Below the pieces are notes generated by a model that did no database searches, was not told the origin of the DNA, and saw nothing but the letters and a program-made list of their open reading frames with translations. The position numbers and the translations under genes are program-made. Below, piece after piece: positions 53,968 to 63,150 of a stretch of 64,000 nucleotides of DNA (within the stretch, counting starts at the first letter, position 1; every line of letters starts with the position of its first letter). Source of the DNA: Mesorhizobium loti (GTDB lineage Bacteria; Pseudomonadota; Alphaproteobacteria; Rhizobiales; Rhizobiaceae); contig NZ_QGGH01000014.1 of NCBI RefSeq assembly GCF_003148495.1, forward strand, positions 62,001 through 126,000, in the 5' to 3' direction.

Positions 53968-54782
53968 CTGACCGGCTGCGCCTCACCATTCTCGGCTGTG
54001 GCTCGTCGCCAGGTACGCCGCGCATCACCGGCGACTGGGGCAATTGCGACCCGGACAATCCGAAGAACCGGCGCACGCGCGCCGCCGCGCTCGTCGAGCG
54101 GATCGCGGCGAATGGCAGCCGCACGACTGTTGTCATCGACACCGGACCGGATTTTCGTCAGCAGATGCTGCTGGCTTGCGTCAAACGCATCGACGCGGTC
54201 GTCTATACGCACCCGCACGCCGACCATATACACGGCATCGACGATCTGCGCGGTTTCGTCCTCGATCGGCGCCAGCTGATCGAGGTCCACGCTGACAGCG
54301 CAACAATGCTTCGGCTGCGGGAGGCGTTCGGATATTGTTTCGAGACGCCACAAGGCAGTTCCTATCCGCCGATCGTCCGGCCGCATCTCATCGACCACGC
54401 CAGGCCGGTGGTCATCGAAGGAGAGGGGGGTGCCCTCACCCTCGAGCCGTTGCCGCAAATCCACGGTGACATCATATCGCTCGGCTTCCGCATCGGCGGG
54501 CTCGCTTATTGTCCTGACATCAGTGGCTTTCCGGAGGCCACCGCCGAACGGCTGCGCGACCTCGACGAGCTTGTCATCGACGCGCTGCAGTACCGGACGC
54601 ACCCAAGTCATTTGTCACTTGGCGAGGCGCTTGAATGGATCGAGCGGCTAGCGCCAGGACACGCCGTGCTGACGCATATGCATGTACCGCTCGACTACGC
54701 TACGGTGATGGCCGAGACGCCAGCCAATGTCGAACCCGCCTATGACGGCATGGTGATTGAAATCCCTTATGAATCAGCGTGA
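53964..54782 (+). CDS. MBL-fold metallohydrolase (PhnP-like)
   Basis: A 272-residue protein with the zinc motif HPHADH (about 78-83) and a second His region near THMHV (about 235). It has the N-terminal GCGSSPGTPR segment of the PhnP/RNase Z-type group. The substrate is unknown, though a cyclic phosphodiester is likely. Start overlaps the tatD stop (ATGA), so metG-tatD-MBL form one unit. Confidence 0.87.
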   Translation: MTDRLRLTILGCGSSPGTPRITGDWGNCDPDNPKNRRTRAAALVERIAANGSRTTVVIDTGPDFRQQMLLACVKRIDAVVYTHPHADHIHGIDDLRGFVLDRRQLIEVHADSATMLRLREAFGYCFETPQGSSYPPIVRPHLIDHARPVVIEGEGGALTLEPLPQIHGDIISLGFRIGGLAYCPDISGFPEATAERLRDLDELVIDALQYRTHPSHLSLGEALEWIERLAPGHAVLTHMHVPLDYATVMAETPANVEPAYDGMVIEIPYESA

Positions 54783-54795
54783 TGCGAATAGACCT

Positions 54796-55563
54796 TCATG
54801 AGGGCTTTCGGCTCCTTAGCGCAAATATCAGCAGCGTCCCGATCCGCTCGTAGCCCATCCGGGGATAGAGCAGCGCCCCGGCGTGGGTTGCAGCCAGCAC
54901 CGAGTACCTCGACCCCCGCGCCCGATCGTCGTGCAACATTTTCGACATCAAAGCCTGGCCAATACCGCGACGTCGGTGCGAAGGCTCGACATACATGCTC
55001 GAACACCACGTGGCTCCCACGGCATCCAGGCTGCGCACGCGCCCAACAATATCGGCGCCATCGACTGCCACATACTGGCGGAACGGCGCGCTGTCGCCGA
55101 GCAAATCGTCCGCGATCGGCTGCCTGCGGATGATCTTTCCCAACTGTGCCGCCCGTTCGGCTGTCTGTACGCGTTCGACCGAAGCAACAGCAACCGCTGG
55201 CGGGCTCGGAATCTGGCGCAATCGGTGGACGAAAAAGCCTTCGGTCCGAAGCAGCCGGTAGCCAAGAGCTTTGTAGGCGGTTCGTGTCGGCCCATCCGGA
55301 TCCTCGTTCGCGACCACAACGGAAATGGCAAAGCCCGGCCGTGCATGCTGCCGCACAATGGCATCGGCCTCTTGAGCGTCGACGTCATGGACGACCCATT
55401 CCTCGCCACGGTAGTCGCGAGGATTCTTGCGCTCGGCGTCGCACATCAGCCACAACGGTCCGACGCGGCTAGCCTCGTAAGGAAACGTGCGGCTTCTGTC
55501 GGCGCTGTAGCCATGCACGAACACGTCGATCGCCGCTTCGATCTGGCTGCTTGCTCTCGTCAT
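54796..55563 (-). CDS. GNAT family N-acetyltransferase
   Basis: A 255-residue protein. The acetyl-CoA pyrophosphate loop RRRGIGQAL is near residue 205-213, and the C-terminal GYERIG strand is present. The N-terminal half is a second, degenerate GNAT-like domain. The substrate is unknown. Confidence 0.82.
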   Translation of the reverse strand: MTRASSQIEAAIDVFVHGYSADRSRTFPYEASRVGPLWLMCDAERKNPRDYRGEEWVVHDVDAQEADAIVRQHARPGFAISVVVANEDPDGPTRTAYKALGYRLLRTEGFFVHRLRQIPSPPAVAVASVERVQTAERAAQLGKIIRRQPIADDLLGDSAPFRQYVAVDGADIVGRVRSLDAVGATWCSSMYVEPSHRRRGIGQALMSKMLHDDRARGSRYSVLAATHAGALLYPRMGYERIGTLLIFALRSRKPS

Positions 55564-55804
55564 TTCAACAGCCTAGCGTTGGCTATCCGCTCAAGGCAAT
55601 ACGCCACAATCGGCTCAAGCCTATGAAAATCAGCGGGAATTTCCAGTTCTTGGCCGATGCGTTAGTTCCATAATCTATCTTATGCGACTTTCTGATGCCG
55701 CCGAGATAGGGCGATAGAGTGTGTCCGTTGCCGATGTGCCAAGGCGCGGCCCGACAGTCCCCGCGGGCCTTGGATTCAGACGCGCCTCTGGGTAAGAAGC
55801 TCTC

Positions 55805-56503
55805 ATGGAAACCCTTGAGGCTCAGAAACCCAGAGTATCGGTTCGCAAGCGCGCAGCTGCGGTCAAATCGTTTCGCTGCAAGAACTTGGTAGCCGTTGTC
55901 GAAGATCCGAATGACATCCGGAACATCGGAACGGTAATTCGAAACGCAAACGCTCTCGGTGTTGAAAGAGTCTATATCGTCGATCCACGCAAAGCACTTC
56001 CCGATGACTGGCAGCAAATGCGCCAGCGGAAATCGCTTTCGGAAACGTCTGTATCAGCCATCAAATGGACGTTTGTGAAACGGTTCGACAGCACTGATGC
56101 CTGCCTCAACCATCTGGAAAAGCATGGCTTTGTGTCCGTCGTTACCTCGCCGCATGTAAAGGGAAAGACCAGCGTTTTCCTGCATGAGGGAGATTATACA
56201 CGGGACACTAAACTTGCTGTCTGGTTCGGCAATGAGAAACGGGGCATCAGCACCCTCGCGGTCGAGCGCAGCGAGATGTGCGTAGCAATCCCAATGTTCG
56301 GGATGATCGAGAGCCTAAACCTCGGAACCAGTTCTGGTATCGTTCTCTACGAAATCGCGAAACAGCGACGCGAGTATCAGAGCAAGTACCGCCGCAGTAG
56401 ACGGAAGGGAAAACGCGCTGAGCCACTACCTACTGTAATGCGTCGTGAAATTGACGGCTTTGCTTCGAGCGAAACCGAAGAACAGGCTAACGAGCCAAAA
56501 TGA
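55805..56503 (+). CDS. SpoU/TrmH family RNA 2'-O-methyltransferase
   Basis: A 232-residue SPOUT methyltransferase. Motif 1 is NIGTVIRNANALG, motif 2 is WFGNEKRGIS and motif 3 is SLNLGTSSGIVLYE. The C-terminus is basic (SKYRRSRRKGKR). It differs from neighbours in base composition, being clearly less GC-rich by eye, which hints at transfer. GTAAGAAG is a weak ribosome site. The likely target is a tRNA or rRNA ribose. Confidence 0.86.
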   Translation: METLEAQKPRVSVRKRAAAVKSFRCKNLVAVVEDPNDIRNIGTVIRNANALGVERVYIVDPRKALPDDWQQMRQRKSLSETSVSAIKWTFVKRFDSTDACLNHLEKHGFVSVVTSPHVKGKTSVFLHEGDYTRDTKLAVWFGNEKRGISTLAVERSEMCVAIPMFGMIESLNLGTSSGIVLYEIAKQRREYQSKYRRSRRKGKRAEPLPTVMRREIDGFASSETEEQANEPK

Positions 56504-56718
56504 CCGCATCCGATCGGGTTATGCAACCGCTCCGGGCCTTTGGCACGACTTGATCGGCGATGAGGCGATCCGGTTGACGTACGTTCCTGCCTGATCATGC
56601 ATTGGTGGTTCCGAACGCGCGGCTGACCTCTCGGACGAAGACAGAGCCGCCGGGCAGCAGCGGACGCCGGTTTGACGCGATAACCTCCCCTGTCCACCAT
56701 CATCAGGACCATCAAGAA

Positions 56719-57624
56719 ATGACCGCCTCGCCTCCCTTTCTCGGCTTTCCCGACCGCCTCGCCGATGGCCGGGTGCCCCGTGCGATGATCCTCGGGGCTG
56801 GTCACGGCAGCACCTATCCCGGCCAGGACAGCAGCGGCCATGCCTTGGCCGCCGACGTTATCCGCGCCGCGAGCCAGGACGATGCCGCGCTCATCGAGCA
56901 CTGGGATTTCGATCTCGGCGGCCCGCTGTTCGACGGCAAGCCGGTCTCTTGCATCGACGCCGGCGATATCTTGACCACCATGCATGACAATGCCGGCAAC
57001 CGGGCTCGGATCGATGCGAAAATGCGCGAAATCCTGGCATTGCCGGCCGTGCCGATCCTGCTTGGCGGCGACTGTTCCGTGACCATTCCCTTCCTCGCCA
57101 GCTTCACCGATCACGGGCCGGTCTGGGTCCTGCAGATTGACGCCCATATCGACTGGCGTGACGAGGTGCATGGCGAGCGCTACGGCTATTCGAGCCCGAT
57201 GCGCCGGGCGAGCGAGATGGCGCATGTCGCCGGCATCGTGCAGGTCGGTCTGCGCAGCGTCGGCAGCGCAGGCATCGCCGAGATCGAAGCGGCACGGCGC
57301 TATGGCAGCCGCTTCGTGACCGCCCGCGAGGTCCATGCCCAAGGGGTCGAAGCCGCACTCCGGCATATTCCGGAAGGCGCGCGGGTCGTCGTCACCCTCG
57401 ACAGCCTTGATCCAAGCATCATGCCGGGCGTGGCGGCGCGTACACCCGGCGGCCTCACCTACACCCAGGCAATCGACCTGATCGCCGGCCTCGGCAGACG
57501 GGCCAGGATTGCAGGATTCGACCTGGTGGAGTTCTATCCGCCCGCCGACATTGACGGCCTGTCGGCCCTGACCGCCGCGCGCCTTCTCGTCAATGTGATA
57601 GGTGCGATCGTGCGGCAGGCTTGA
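56719..57624 (+). CDS. Agmatinase/arginase-like ureohydrolase with altered metal ligands
   Basis: A 301-residue protein of the arginase-deacetylase fold. The DAHID block (141-145) is intact, but GGDCS has Cys119 where arginases have a metal-binding His, and VVTLDSLDP has Thr226 where the first Asp of DxD is expected (D228 is kept). Length and the rest of the fold are normal. Substrate and metal content are therefore uncertain. Confidence 0.82.
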   Translation: MTASPPFLGFPDRLADGRVPRAMILGAGHGSTYPGQDSSGHALAADVIRAASQDDAALIEHWDFDLGGPLFDGKPVSCIDAGDILTTMHDNAGNRARIDAKMREILALPAVPILLGGDCSVTIPFLASFTDHGPVWVLQIDAHIDWRDEVHGERYGYSSPMRRASEMAHVAGIVQVGLRSVGSAGIAEIEAARRYGSRFVTAREVHAQGVEAALRHIPEGARVVVTLDSLDPSIMPGVAARTPGGLTYTQAIDLIAGLGRRARIAGFDLVEFYPPADIDGLSALTAARLLVNVIGAIVRQA

Positions 57625-57654
57625 CACCGGGCGTCTGCTCTTGCCTGAAGAATG

Positions 57655-58308
57655 CTAATTCGCCGCCGTTCGCGGCACCGGCGGCAATTCGGGGGCATCC
57701 AGTCCCCTGAAAGGGTCGCGCCAGGCATCGATCTCTCCAAGCCGACGATACCAGCAGCTGACAGAGGAATAGTCGTCGAGCGGCAGTCTGGCGGCATCGT
57801 TGAACGGGAGAAATGTCGCCATTCGGAAGTCGGCAAAGGAAACCGAATTTCCGACCAGCCATTGCCGCTCGAAAAGCACGGCGTCGAGTATCGCGGCGGC
57901 CGTGCGGAAATGTCTTAGCCCCTCCTCCACGCGCTCCTGATCGATCGGGCCTATGCCGTAGCGCTGTTTGGTGCCACGTTCGAAATGCACCGTGTCGCAA
58001 GCGAATGCGAAGTGCTCCTTGCCCCAACTAAGCCATCGGATCATCTCGGGTTCGTCATCGCCGGTGCGCCAGAAATCTGAATGCGCACTGCGCGAGAGCC
58101 GGCAGGCTATGGCGTCCGCCTCCCAGAGACTTTTTCCTCCGTCTTCCACAAGGATGGGCAGTGAGAGATTGGGATTTAACGGGCGATATTTCTCCGCTTG
58201 CCCCGGAGCGAATGGCGAGGCGAATTCAAAGTCGACTTTCGCGTCGAGATAGCGTGCCACCGCGACCGCGAGCCGAGGATTGGGATTGCGGCTGAAATAC
58301 AGCTTCAT
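57655..58308 (-). CDS. Glutathione S-transferase family protein
   Basis: A 217-residue GST. The N-terminal thioredoxin-like domain has YFSRNPN with Ser near residue 6 as the glutathione-activating residue, then NLSLPILVEDGG, and the C-terminal helical domain has WLVGNSVSFADF. Single gene, general detoxification. Confidence 0.84.
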   Translation of the reverse strand: MKLYFSRNPNPRLAVAVARYLDAKVDFEFASPFAPGQAEKYRPLNPNLSLPILVEDGGKSLWEADAIACRLSRSAHSDFWRTGDDEPEMIRWLSWGKEHFAFACDTVHFERGTKQRYGIGPIDQERVEEGLRHFRTAAAILDAVLFERQWLVGNSVSFADFRMATFLPFNDAARLPLDDYSSVSCWYRRLGEIDAWRDPFRGLDAPELPPVPRTAAN

Positions 58309-58348
58309 CGGGCACTGCCGGTGTGGCGGGATCTGCTGATCAGGGGCG

Positions 58349-59221
58349 TCATAGCAGCCGTATCTGATAGCTCAGCACGCGCTTCGCACCGGGCGCGATC
58401 AGCATCAGGCCTGGCTTGTCGACAAAATCGCCGTCGAAGTCCACTGGGCTTGCAATGCCGTGCCAGGGTTCGATGCACAGGAACGGCGCGCCACCCGGCT
58501 TTGACCAGATGCCCAATTCCTGAACTCCTTGCCACGACATCTCGATCGCCGGACCATGCTCGGCGGCGTAACGCACACTGGTGCTGGCAGGCCGATCCAG
58601 AATGACCGCGTCCTCGTCAAACAGCCGTTCGGAGAGCTTGAGGACGTTGCCTTCGACTGGCGTTGGCTGCGGCGTCGGCAACAGCAGGCCGTCCTTCAGG
58701 CGACGGATCGGCGCTTGCTCGGCGGAGGAAAAGGTCAGCCGGTAATCCGTCTTGGCTAGATCCGGCAGCAAGGGCCAATTGAACGCCGGGTGCGCCCCGA
58801 TCGATGCCGGCAGCGGCTCGTCGCCGGTGTTGGCGATGTCGAAGCTCACACTGAGTTGCTTGCGGTCCAGCGCGTAGGTCACCGCCAGGCGAAAGGCGAA
58901 GGGGTAGTGCGCGCGGGTGTCGGCGTCATCGGTGAGGACCAACGTGCAGGACTTTGGCCCCCTCTGCGCCCAGGCAAACGGCTTGTCGCGCGCGAAGCCG
59001 TGCTGGCTCATCGGATAGGTCTGGCCTTGATGGTGCAACCGGTCGCCCTTCAGCCGCCCGACGATCGGGAACAGCAGCGGCGAGTGACGCCGCCATTCCG
59101 GGCCGGCCTGCCATAGAAACTCTATGCCGTCGGCATCGCGCAGGGAGACCAGTTCAGCGCCCTGCCCGACGACGGTCGCCGAGATGCCGTCACCGTGAAG
59201 CGTCAGGCTGTCTTGTTCCAT
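58349..59221 (-). CDS. Aldose 1-epimerase family protein
   Basis: A 290-residue galactose-mutarotase-fold protein with SQHGFARDK near residue 70-80 (His and Arg of the sugar site) and GAHPAFNW near 140-150. It resembles YeaD/LACX-type hexose-phosphate mutarotases. GAGGA precedes the ATG. Confidence 0.85.
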   Translation of the reverse strand: MEQDSLTLHGDGISATVVGQGAELVSLRDADGIEFLWQAGPEWRRHSPLLFPIVGRLKGDRLHHQGQTYPMSQHGFARDKPFAWAQRGPKSCTLVLTDDADTRAHYPFAFRLAVTYALDRKQLSVSFDIANTGDEPLPASIGAHPAFNWPLLPDLAKTDYRLTFSSAEQAPIRRLKDGLLLPTPQPTPVEGNVLKLSERLFDEDAVILDRPASTSVRYAAEHGPAIEMSWQGVQELGIWSKPGGAPFLCIEPWHGIASPVDFDGDFVDKPGLMLIAPGAKRVLSYQIRLL

Positions 59222-59357
59222 GCGTCCTCGCGGCTATCAGGCGTGGCCGGCAGGCTAGCAAAGGGCAACGCCTGAACTCAAGAGCGGCAGACCTATATCG
59301 CACCTCACTCCGCTGTGATGAACGATCCACCGCGCATGGCAAATGCTGCCTCAAATG

Positions 59358-59392
59358 AAAAACCGTGGCCGGAGGTTTCCCTCCAGCCACGG
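59358..59392 (-). terminator. Intrinsic terminator of the Bax-inhibitor gene
   Basis: On the minus strand the arms CCGTGGCTGGAGG and CCTCCGGCCACGG pair with a single mismatch around GAAA and are followed by five T. Read in the direction of the upstream gene ending at 59426. Confidence 0.85.
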
Positions 59393-59425
59393 CAAGATAC
59401 GAAATGTTGCCTGCTACGGTCCGGA

Positions 59426-60142
59426 CTACTCGCGTTCGCCAGTGAAGTTCAGCAGCAGCTGGAAGATGTTGATGAAGTTCAGATAGAGCGAGAAGGCACC
59501 GAAGACGGCGAGCTTCTGGCGCGATTCCGCGTCGAAATTCTCGGCATACTGTTCTTTGATCGTTTGCGTGTCCCAGGCGGTCAGGCCGATGAATACGGCA
59601 ATGCCGATCACCGAGATGGCGAACTGCAGTGCGGTCGAGCCGAGGAAGATGTTGACGATGCTGGCGATCACCACACCGATCAGGCCCATGATCAGGAACG
59701 ACGAGAACTGGGTCAGGTCACGCTTGGTCGTGTAGCCGTAGAGGCTGGTGGCGCCGAACATGGTGGCGGCGATAAAGAAGGTGCGCGCGATGCTGGTTCC
59801 GGTGAAGACCAGGAACACGGAGGCGAGCGAAAGGCCCATGACCGCGCAGAAGGCCCAGAACATCGCCTGGGCGCTGGCTGCCGACATGGTCTGCATCTTG
59901 AACGAGAACAGCATGACGAAGGCGAGCGGCGCCAGCATCACCACCCATTTCAGCGGGCTGGAGAAGATCGGCACATAGAGCGCCGGCGTCGATGAGATCA
60001 TGAAGGCGACCAGGCCGGTGACCACCAGGCCGACGCCCATGTAGTTGTAGACGCGCAGCATGTGCTGGCGCAGGCCCTCGTCGAAGATGGCGCCGGTTTG
60101 GGCGCCGGCGCCGACGCGGTATCCCAGATTGGGGGTGTTCAT
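59426..60142 (-). CDS. Bax inhibitor-1/YccA family membrane protein
   Basis: A 238-residue protein with seven helices. The N-terminal cytoplasmic segment ends GLRQHMLRVYNYMG, the usual BI-1 start of helix 1. In bacteria YccA modulates FtsH. AAGGAGAACG precedes the ATG. Confidence 0.9.
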   Translation of the reverse strand: MNTPNLGYRVGAGAQTGAIFDEGLRQHMLRVYNYMGVGLVVTGLVAFMISSTPALYVPIFSSPLKWVVMLAPLAFVMLFSFKMQTMSAASAQAMFWAFCAVMGLSLASVFLVFTGTSIARTFFIAATMFGATSLYGYTTKRDLTQFSSFLIMGLIGVVIASIVNIFLGSTALQFAISVIGIAVFIGLTAWDTQTIKEQYAENFDAESRQKLAVFGAFSLYLNFINIFQLLLNFTGERE

Positions 60143-60165
60143 TTGCGTTCTCCTTTGTGGATCGG

Positions 60166-60939
60166 TCAGTACAGCGTTCTGGCGAGCGCCTCGGCAGCGC
60201 GATCGAGGTCGTGGACCTCGCTTCGTCCGACCACCGCATAGGCGACCTCGCCGATCTGGAAATAGGCCGAGGAAATATCGCCCGAAGGCGCGATGGTCGG
60301 CTTGACGACGTCGAAGGTTCCGGGCCGGATCGCGAACAGCGACACCAGCCCCATGTCTTTCGTCTCGACCGCCATCTCGACGCTCGGCCCAAAGCGCGAC
60401 GGATAGATCTGCACATCGCGAACCTTCCAGTCCGCCGGCAGCGACGGCATGACGATGGCAGTCGCGGCGCGGATCTCGCCGGCGTTGTAATTGGGCGCTT
60501 CGGGCTGCGACGGCATGCTCTCGCGCACCAGCGTCGTTCTGTGGGCCCGCACCGCTTCGTCGACATAGGCGGGCGGCTGCGGCGAGGCGACGACCTTGGT
60601 CACCGACATCGGCCCGATGATGCCGTTCGCCAGCCAGCCGGCGGCAACGAAGGCGGCCACCGCCGCCGCGCGCTGCAACACACCGAAGATGCGGCCGCGC
60701 GCAAGCCCCCTCTCCAGCCGCCGCGCGGCATCGGCAGTCGCGGGCCGCGCCATGCCCTTGGAGCCGGCAAGCGCCACGCGCAGTTCATCGCGGGTCCTGA
60801 GATCCGACATCACGCGTGCCGCGGCCTCCGGCCGAGCGGACAGAAAAGCCTCGACCTCGATGCGGCGGGTGACGTCGACCTGGTCGTCGACATAGGCGTC
60901 GAGGTCGATATCCGTCACGGGATCGACAGTTGCGGTCAT
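60166..60939 (-). CDS. Transmembrane anti-sigma factor
   Basis: A 257-residue protein. The N-terminal cytosolic part (about 1-80, DLDAYVDDQVD) resembles the zinc-free anti-sigma domain. One membrane helix lies at about 88-108 (AAAVAAFVAAGWLAN), then a periplasmic domain. The ATG overlaps the sigma gene stop, which is the usual cognate-pair arrangement. Confidence 0.82.
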   Translation of the reverse strand: MTATVDPVTDIDLDAYVDDQVDVTRRIEVEAFLSARPEAAARVMSDLRTRDELRVALAGSKGMARPATADAARRLERGLARGRIFGVLQRAAAVAAFVAAGWLANGIIGPMSVTKVVASPQPPAYVDEAVRAHRTTLVRESMPSQPEAPNYNAGEIRAATAIVMPSLPADWKVRDVQIYPSRFGPSVEMAVETKDMGLVSLFAIRPGTFDVVKPTIAPSGDISSAYFQIGEVAYAVVGRSEVHDLDRAAEALARTLY

Positions 60940-61484
60940 GACGGGCCTCCAACGATCTTGAGATGGTTTTTCGCCTTTGCGGGAGCCGCCTCCATCTCGC
61001 GCAATGCGGCGCGCGCCCTGCCTATGCGCGACATCAGCGTGCCCAGCGGCACGCCGCTGGCATCGGCGGCTTGGCTGTAGGAAAGGCCTTCGATGGCTAC
61101 GAGGTGCAGCGCTGAACGCTGTTCTTCCGGCAGGCTGAAAAAGGCCTCGCGCACCTGCGCCAGGCGCACCGAATGCTCCTGCGGCGCCGGGGTGCTGCCC
61201 TCGGCAAGATATCCGGCCTGTTCGACGCGCGCGGCTTCAGACCTGCGCGACCGCATTTTGTCGATGAAGGTGTTGTGGACGATCGACAGCAGCCAGGCGC
61301 GCAGGTTTCCACCGGAGCGAAAGGTGCCACGCCGTTCATAGGCGCGCACCAGCGCGTCGTGGACGAGATCCTCCGCATCCGTGCTGTTCCGCGTCAGCGA
61401 GCGCGCGTAGCGGCGCAGCGAACCGAGCTGTCCTATGATGTCAAAGCGTGGCATCGACGGTTTCATGTCCTGTTTACGGAGCAT
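60936..61484 (-). CDS. ECF RNA polymerase sigma factor
   Basis: A 182-residue group 4 sigma factor. Region 2 has TDAEDLVHDALVRAY, region 4 has LSYSQAADASGVPLGTLMSRIGRAR. It is cotranscribed with the anti-sigma gene by ATGA. The signal is unknown. The first start, ATG 61484, is weak, and an internal ATG at 61466 is possible. Confidence 0.87.
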   Translation of the reverse strand: MLRKQDMKPSMPRFDIIGQLGSLRRYARSLTRNSTDAEDLVHDALVRAYERRGTFRSGGNLRAWLLSIVHNTFIDKMRSRRSEAARVEQAGYLAEGSTPAPQEHSVRLAQVREAFFSLPEEQRSALHLVAIEGLSYSQAADASGVPLGTLMSRIGRARAALREMEAAPAKAKNHLKIVGGPS

Positions 61485-61573
61485 GTGGGGAATTTAATCC
61501 CTGCCCTGCCAATTTTCTTAATCGGGTTCGCTGCAAGACGTCGTTCGCTTCTGATCTCGCCTCATGACCGACT

Positions 61574-62167
61574 TCACGCCCGACGGAGATTCTCCGGTTC
61601 CGGCGCCGTTACACCACAGGCGCGCAAGACCCATCTGCGCCCGTCGCTGCGGAAATCGGTGATGCTGAGCGGCTCAATGTCGATCTTCCAACAGGCGGCG
61701 AGCGGGGCACCGAGAACATGTAGGATCGCGGTGCGGACAACGCTGGCATGGGTTATCGCGACGGTGTGGCCGCGCTCGGCGATCAACCCGTCCATCAGGT
61801 TCGAGGCTCTGCTCGCGACGTCGGCCAGCGACTCGCCACCATGCGGAGCCGCATCGGGATCGGTGAGCCAGGCGGCGATGCCCTCGGGGTGCTCGGCCTG
61901 GATCTCGTCAAAACGCTTGCCGGCCCAGCTTCCATGGTCCTGGTCCGCCAGAAGCGGTTCGATCGAGGCGTCCAACGACAGCGCCCCAGCACTTTGGCGT
62001 GCGCGAAGTGCTGGACTTGTCCACACGCGGTCGGCGCGACGCAGTGTTGCGCTCATCGCCTTCGCAAGGGTGATCGAGCGCGGCTCGAGCGGCTCATCCA
62101 GCGGAAACGACCCTTGCCGGGTTGCTGCCGTGGCGCCGTTGCAGATCATCGTCAGACGTACGAGCAT
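61574..62167 (-). CDS. Histidine-phosphatase-superfamily protein lacking the catalytic histidine
   Basis: A 197-residue protein of the phosphoglycerate-mutase/SixA superfamily. The expected R-H-G-x-T near the N-terminus is C9-N10-G-A-T, so both the phospho-accepting His and the preceding Arg are gone. The second His in ITHASVV (H140) and the acidic E112 remain. GAGGGATAG precedes the ATG. It may bind phosphate without catalysis. Confidence 0.78.
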   Translation of the reverse strand: MLVRLTMICNGATAATRQGSFPLDEPLEPRSITLAKAMSATLRRADRVWTSPALRARQSAGALSLDASIEPLLADQDHGSWAGKRFDEIQAEHPEGIAAWLTDPDAAPHGGESLADVASRASNLMDGLIAERGHTVAITHASVVRTAILHVLGAPLAACWKIDIEPLSITDFRSDGRRWVLRACGVTAPEPENLRRA

Positions 62168-62334
62168 CCGGCAGCTATCCCTCGATCACACCTCGTTGGC
62201 CAGCAATAGCGCCGTCTGAATGATCTCGCCATCGAGTTGCAGCTCTGTACGCCGATGAACCGGCACGGTCGCGCTACCGTGACCGGCAGGCGTTCAGTTG
62301 AGGTGCCACCGATGGTCGCTTGGTCGAATGACGA

Positions 62335-63150
62335 TCAAGGCCTTTCGCCGCGCCGCAGCTTGCCTTCAATCGCGGCAATCACCGGCATCAGATCGGCCAC
62401 GCCCTTGACGACAAAATGCGCGCCGGCGGCAGTGAGCTTGGCCGATGCCTCGGCCCGTTTCATCCTGAACACATCCGGAGCCAGAGCCTGCGTCTCCGCC
62501 AGCGTGTGGCCGAAGACATTGCCGGTCACCGCCACGCCGACGGTCCACGCGCCCGCATTGATACCCTCGGCGATACCGACCTCGGTGTCGTCGACCTTGA
62601 CACACAGCCACGGCGGATAGACGCCGAGTTCGGTCAGTGCTTTCCAGAGCATGAACGGTGTCGGCCTGCCGTCGGGCGTGTCGCCAGTGCACACCAGGCA
62701 ATCCGGCGAAAAGCCCTGCGCTGCGGCAACCGGCAGGATTTCCGCCATGATGTCGCGCGTGTAGCCGGTGGTGGTGCCGATCTTGAGGCCGCGCTTCCGC
62801 AGCGCCCTGACCACATCGACAACACCGGGAATGACATCGGAGAACCGCGCCGCCACAGCCCGGTTCTTCGGCACGAACACATCATAGATTGCGTCGATGT
62901 CGGCCTCCGTCGCGATATGACCGTGCTGCTCCGTCCAGGCGGCAGCGATCCTGGGCTGGGCCAGCAATGCTGCGATATGCGGGCGCTTGGCCATTCCCAT
63001 CGGCCCCCTCGCCTCATCGACGCTGATCGCCACGCCGAATTCAGCGAAGGCCTCGACAAAGACGCCCATCGGCGCCAGCGAGCCGTGATCGACAACGGTG
63101 CCGGCCCAGTCGAAGACGACGGCGCGAAGCAAACCGGGGGTGGCCATCAT
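62335..63150 (-). CDS. phnX: Phosphonoacetaldehyde hydrolase
   Basis: A 271-residue HAD-superfamily enzyme that splits phosphonoacetaldehyde to acetaldehyde and phosphate. The nucleophile is D14 in FDWAGT, the Schiff-base lysine is K55 in MGMAKRP, and the acidic pair is in KVDDTEVG. Its start overlaps the FAD-oxidoreductase stop as ATGA, so the two are one operon for 2-aminoethylphosphonate use. Confidence 0.9.
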   Translation of the reverse strand: MMATPGLLRAVVFDWAGTVVDHGSLAPMGVFVEAFAEFGVAISVDEARGPMGMAKRPHIAALLAQPRIAAAWTEQHGHIATEADIDAIYDVFVPKNRAVAARFSDVIPGVVDVVRALRKRGLKIGTTTGYTRDIMAEILPVAAAQGFSPDCLVCTGDTPDGRPTPFMLWKALTELGVYPPWLCVKVDDTEVGIAEGINAGAWTVGVAVTGNVFGHTLAETQALAPDVFRMKRAEASAKLTAAGAHFVVKGVADLMPVIAAIEGKLRRGERP

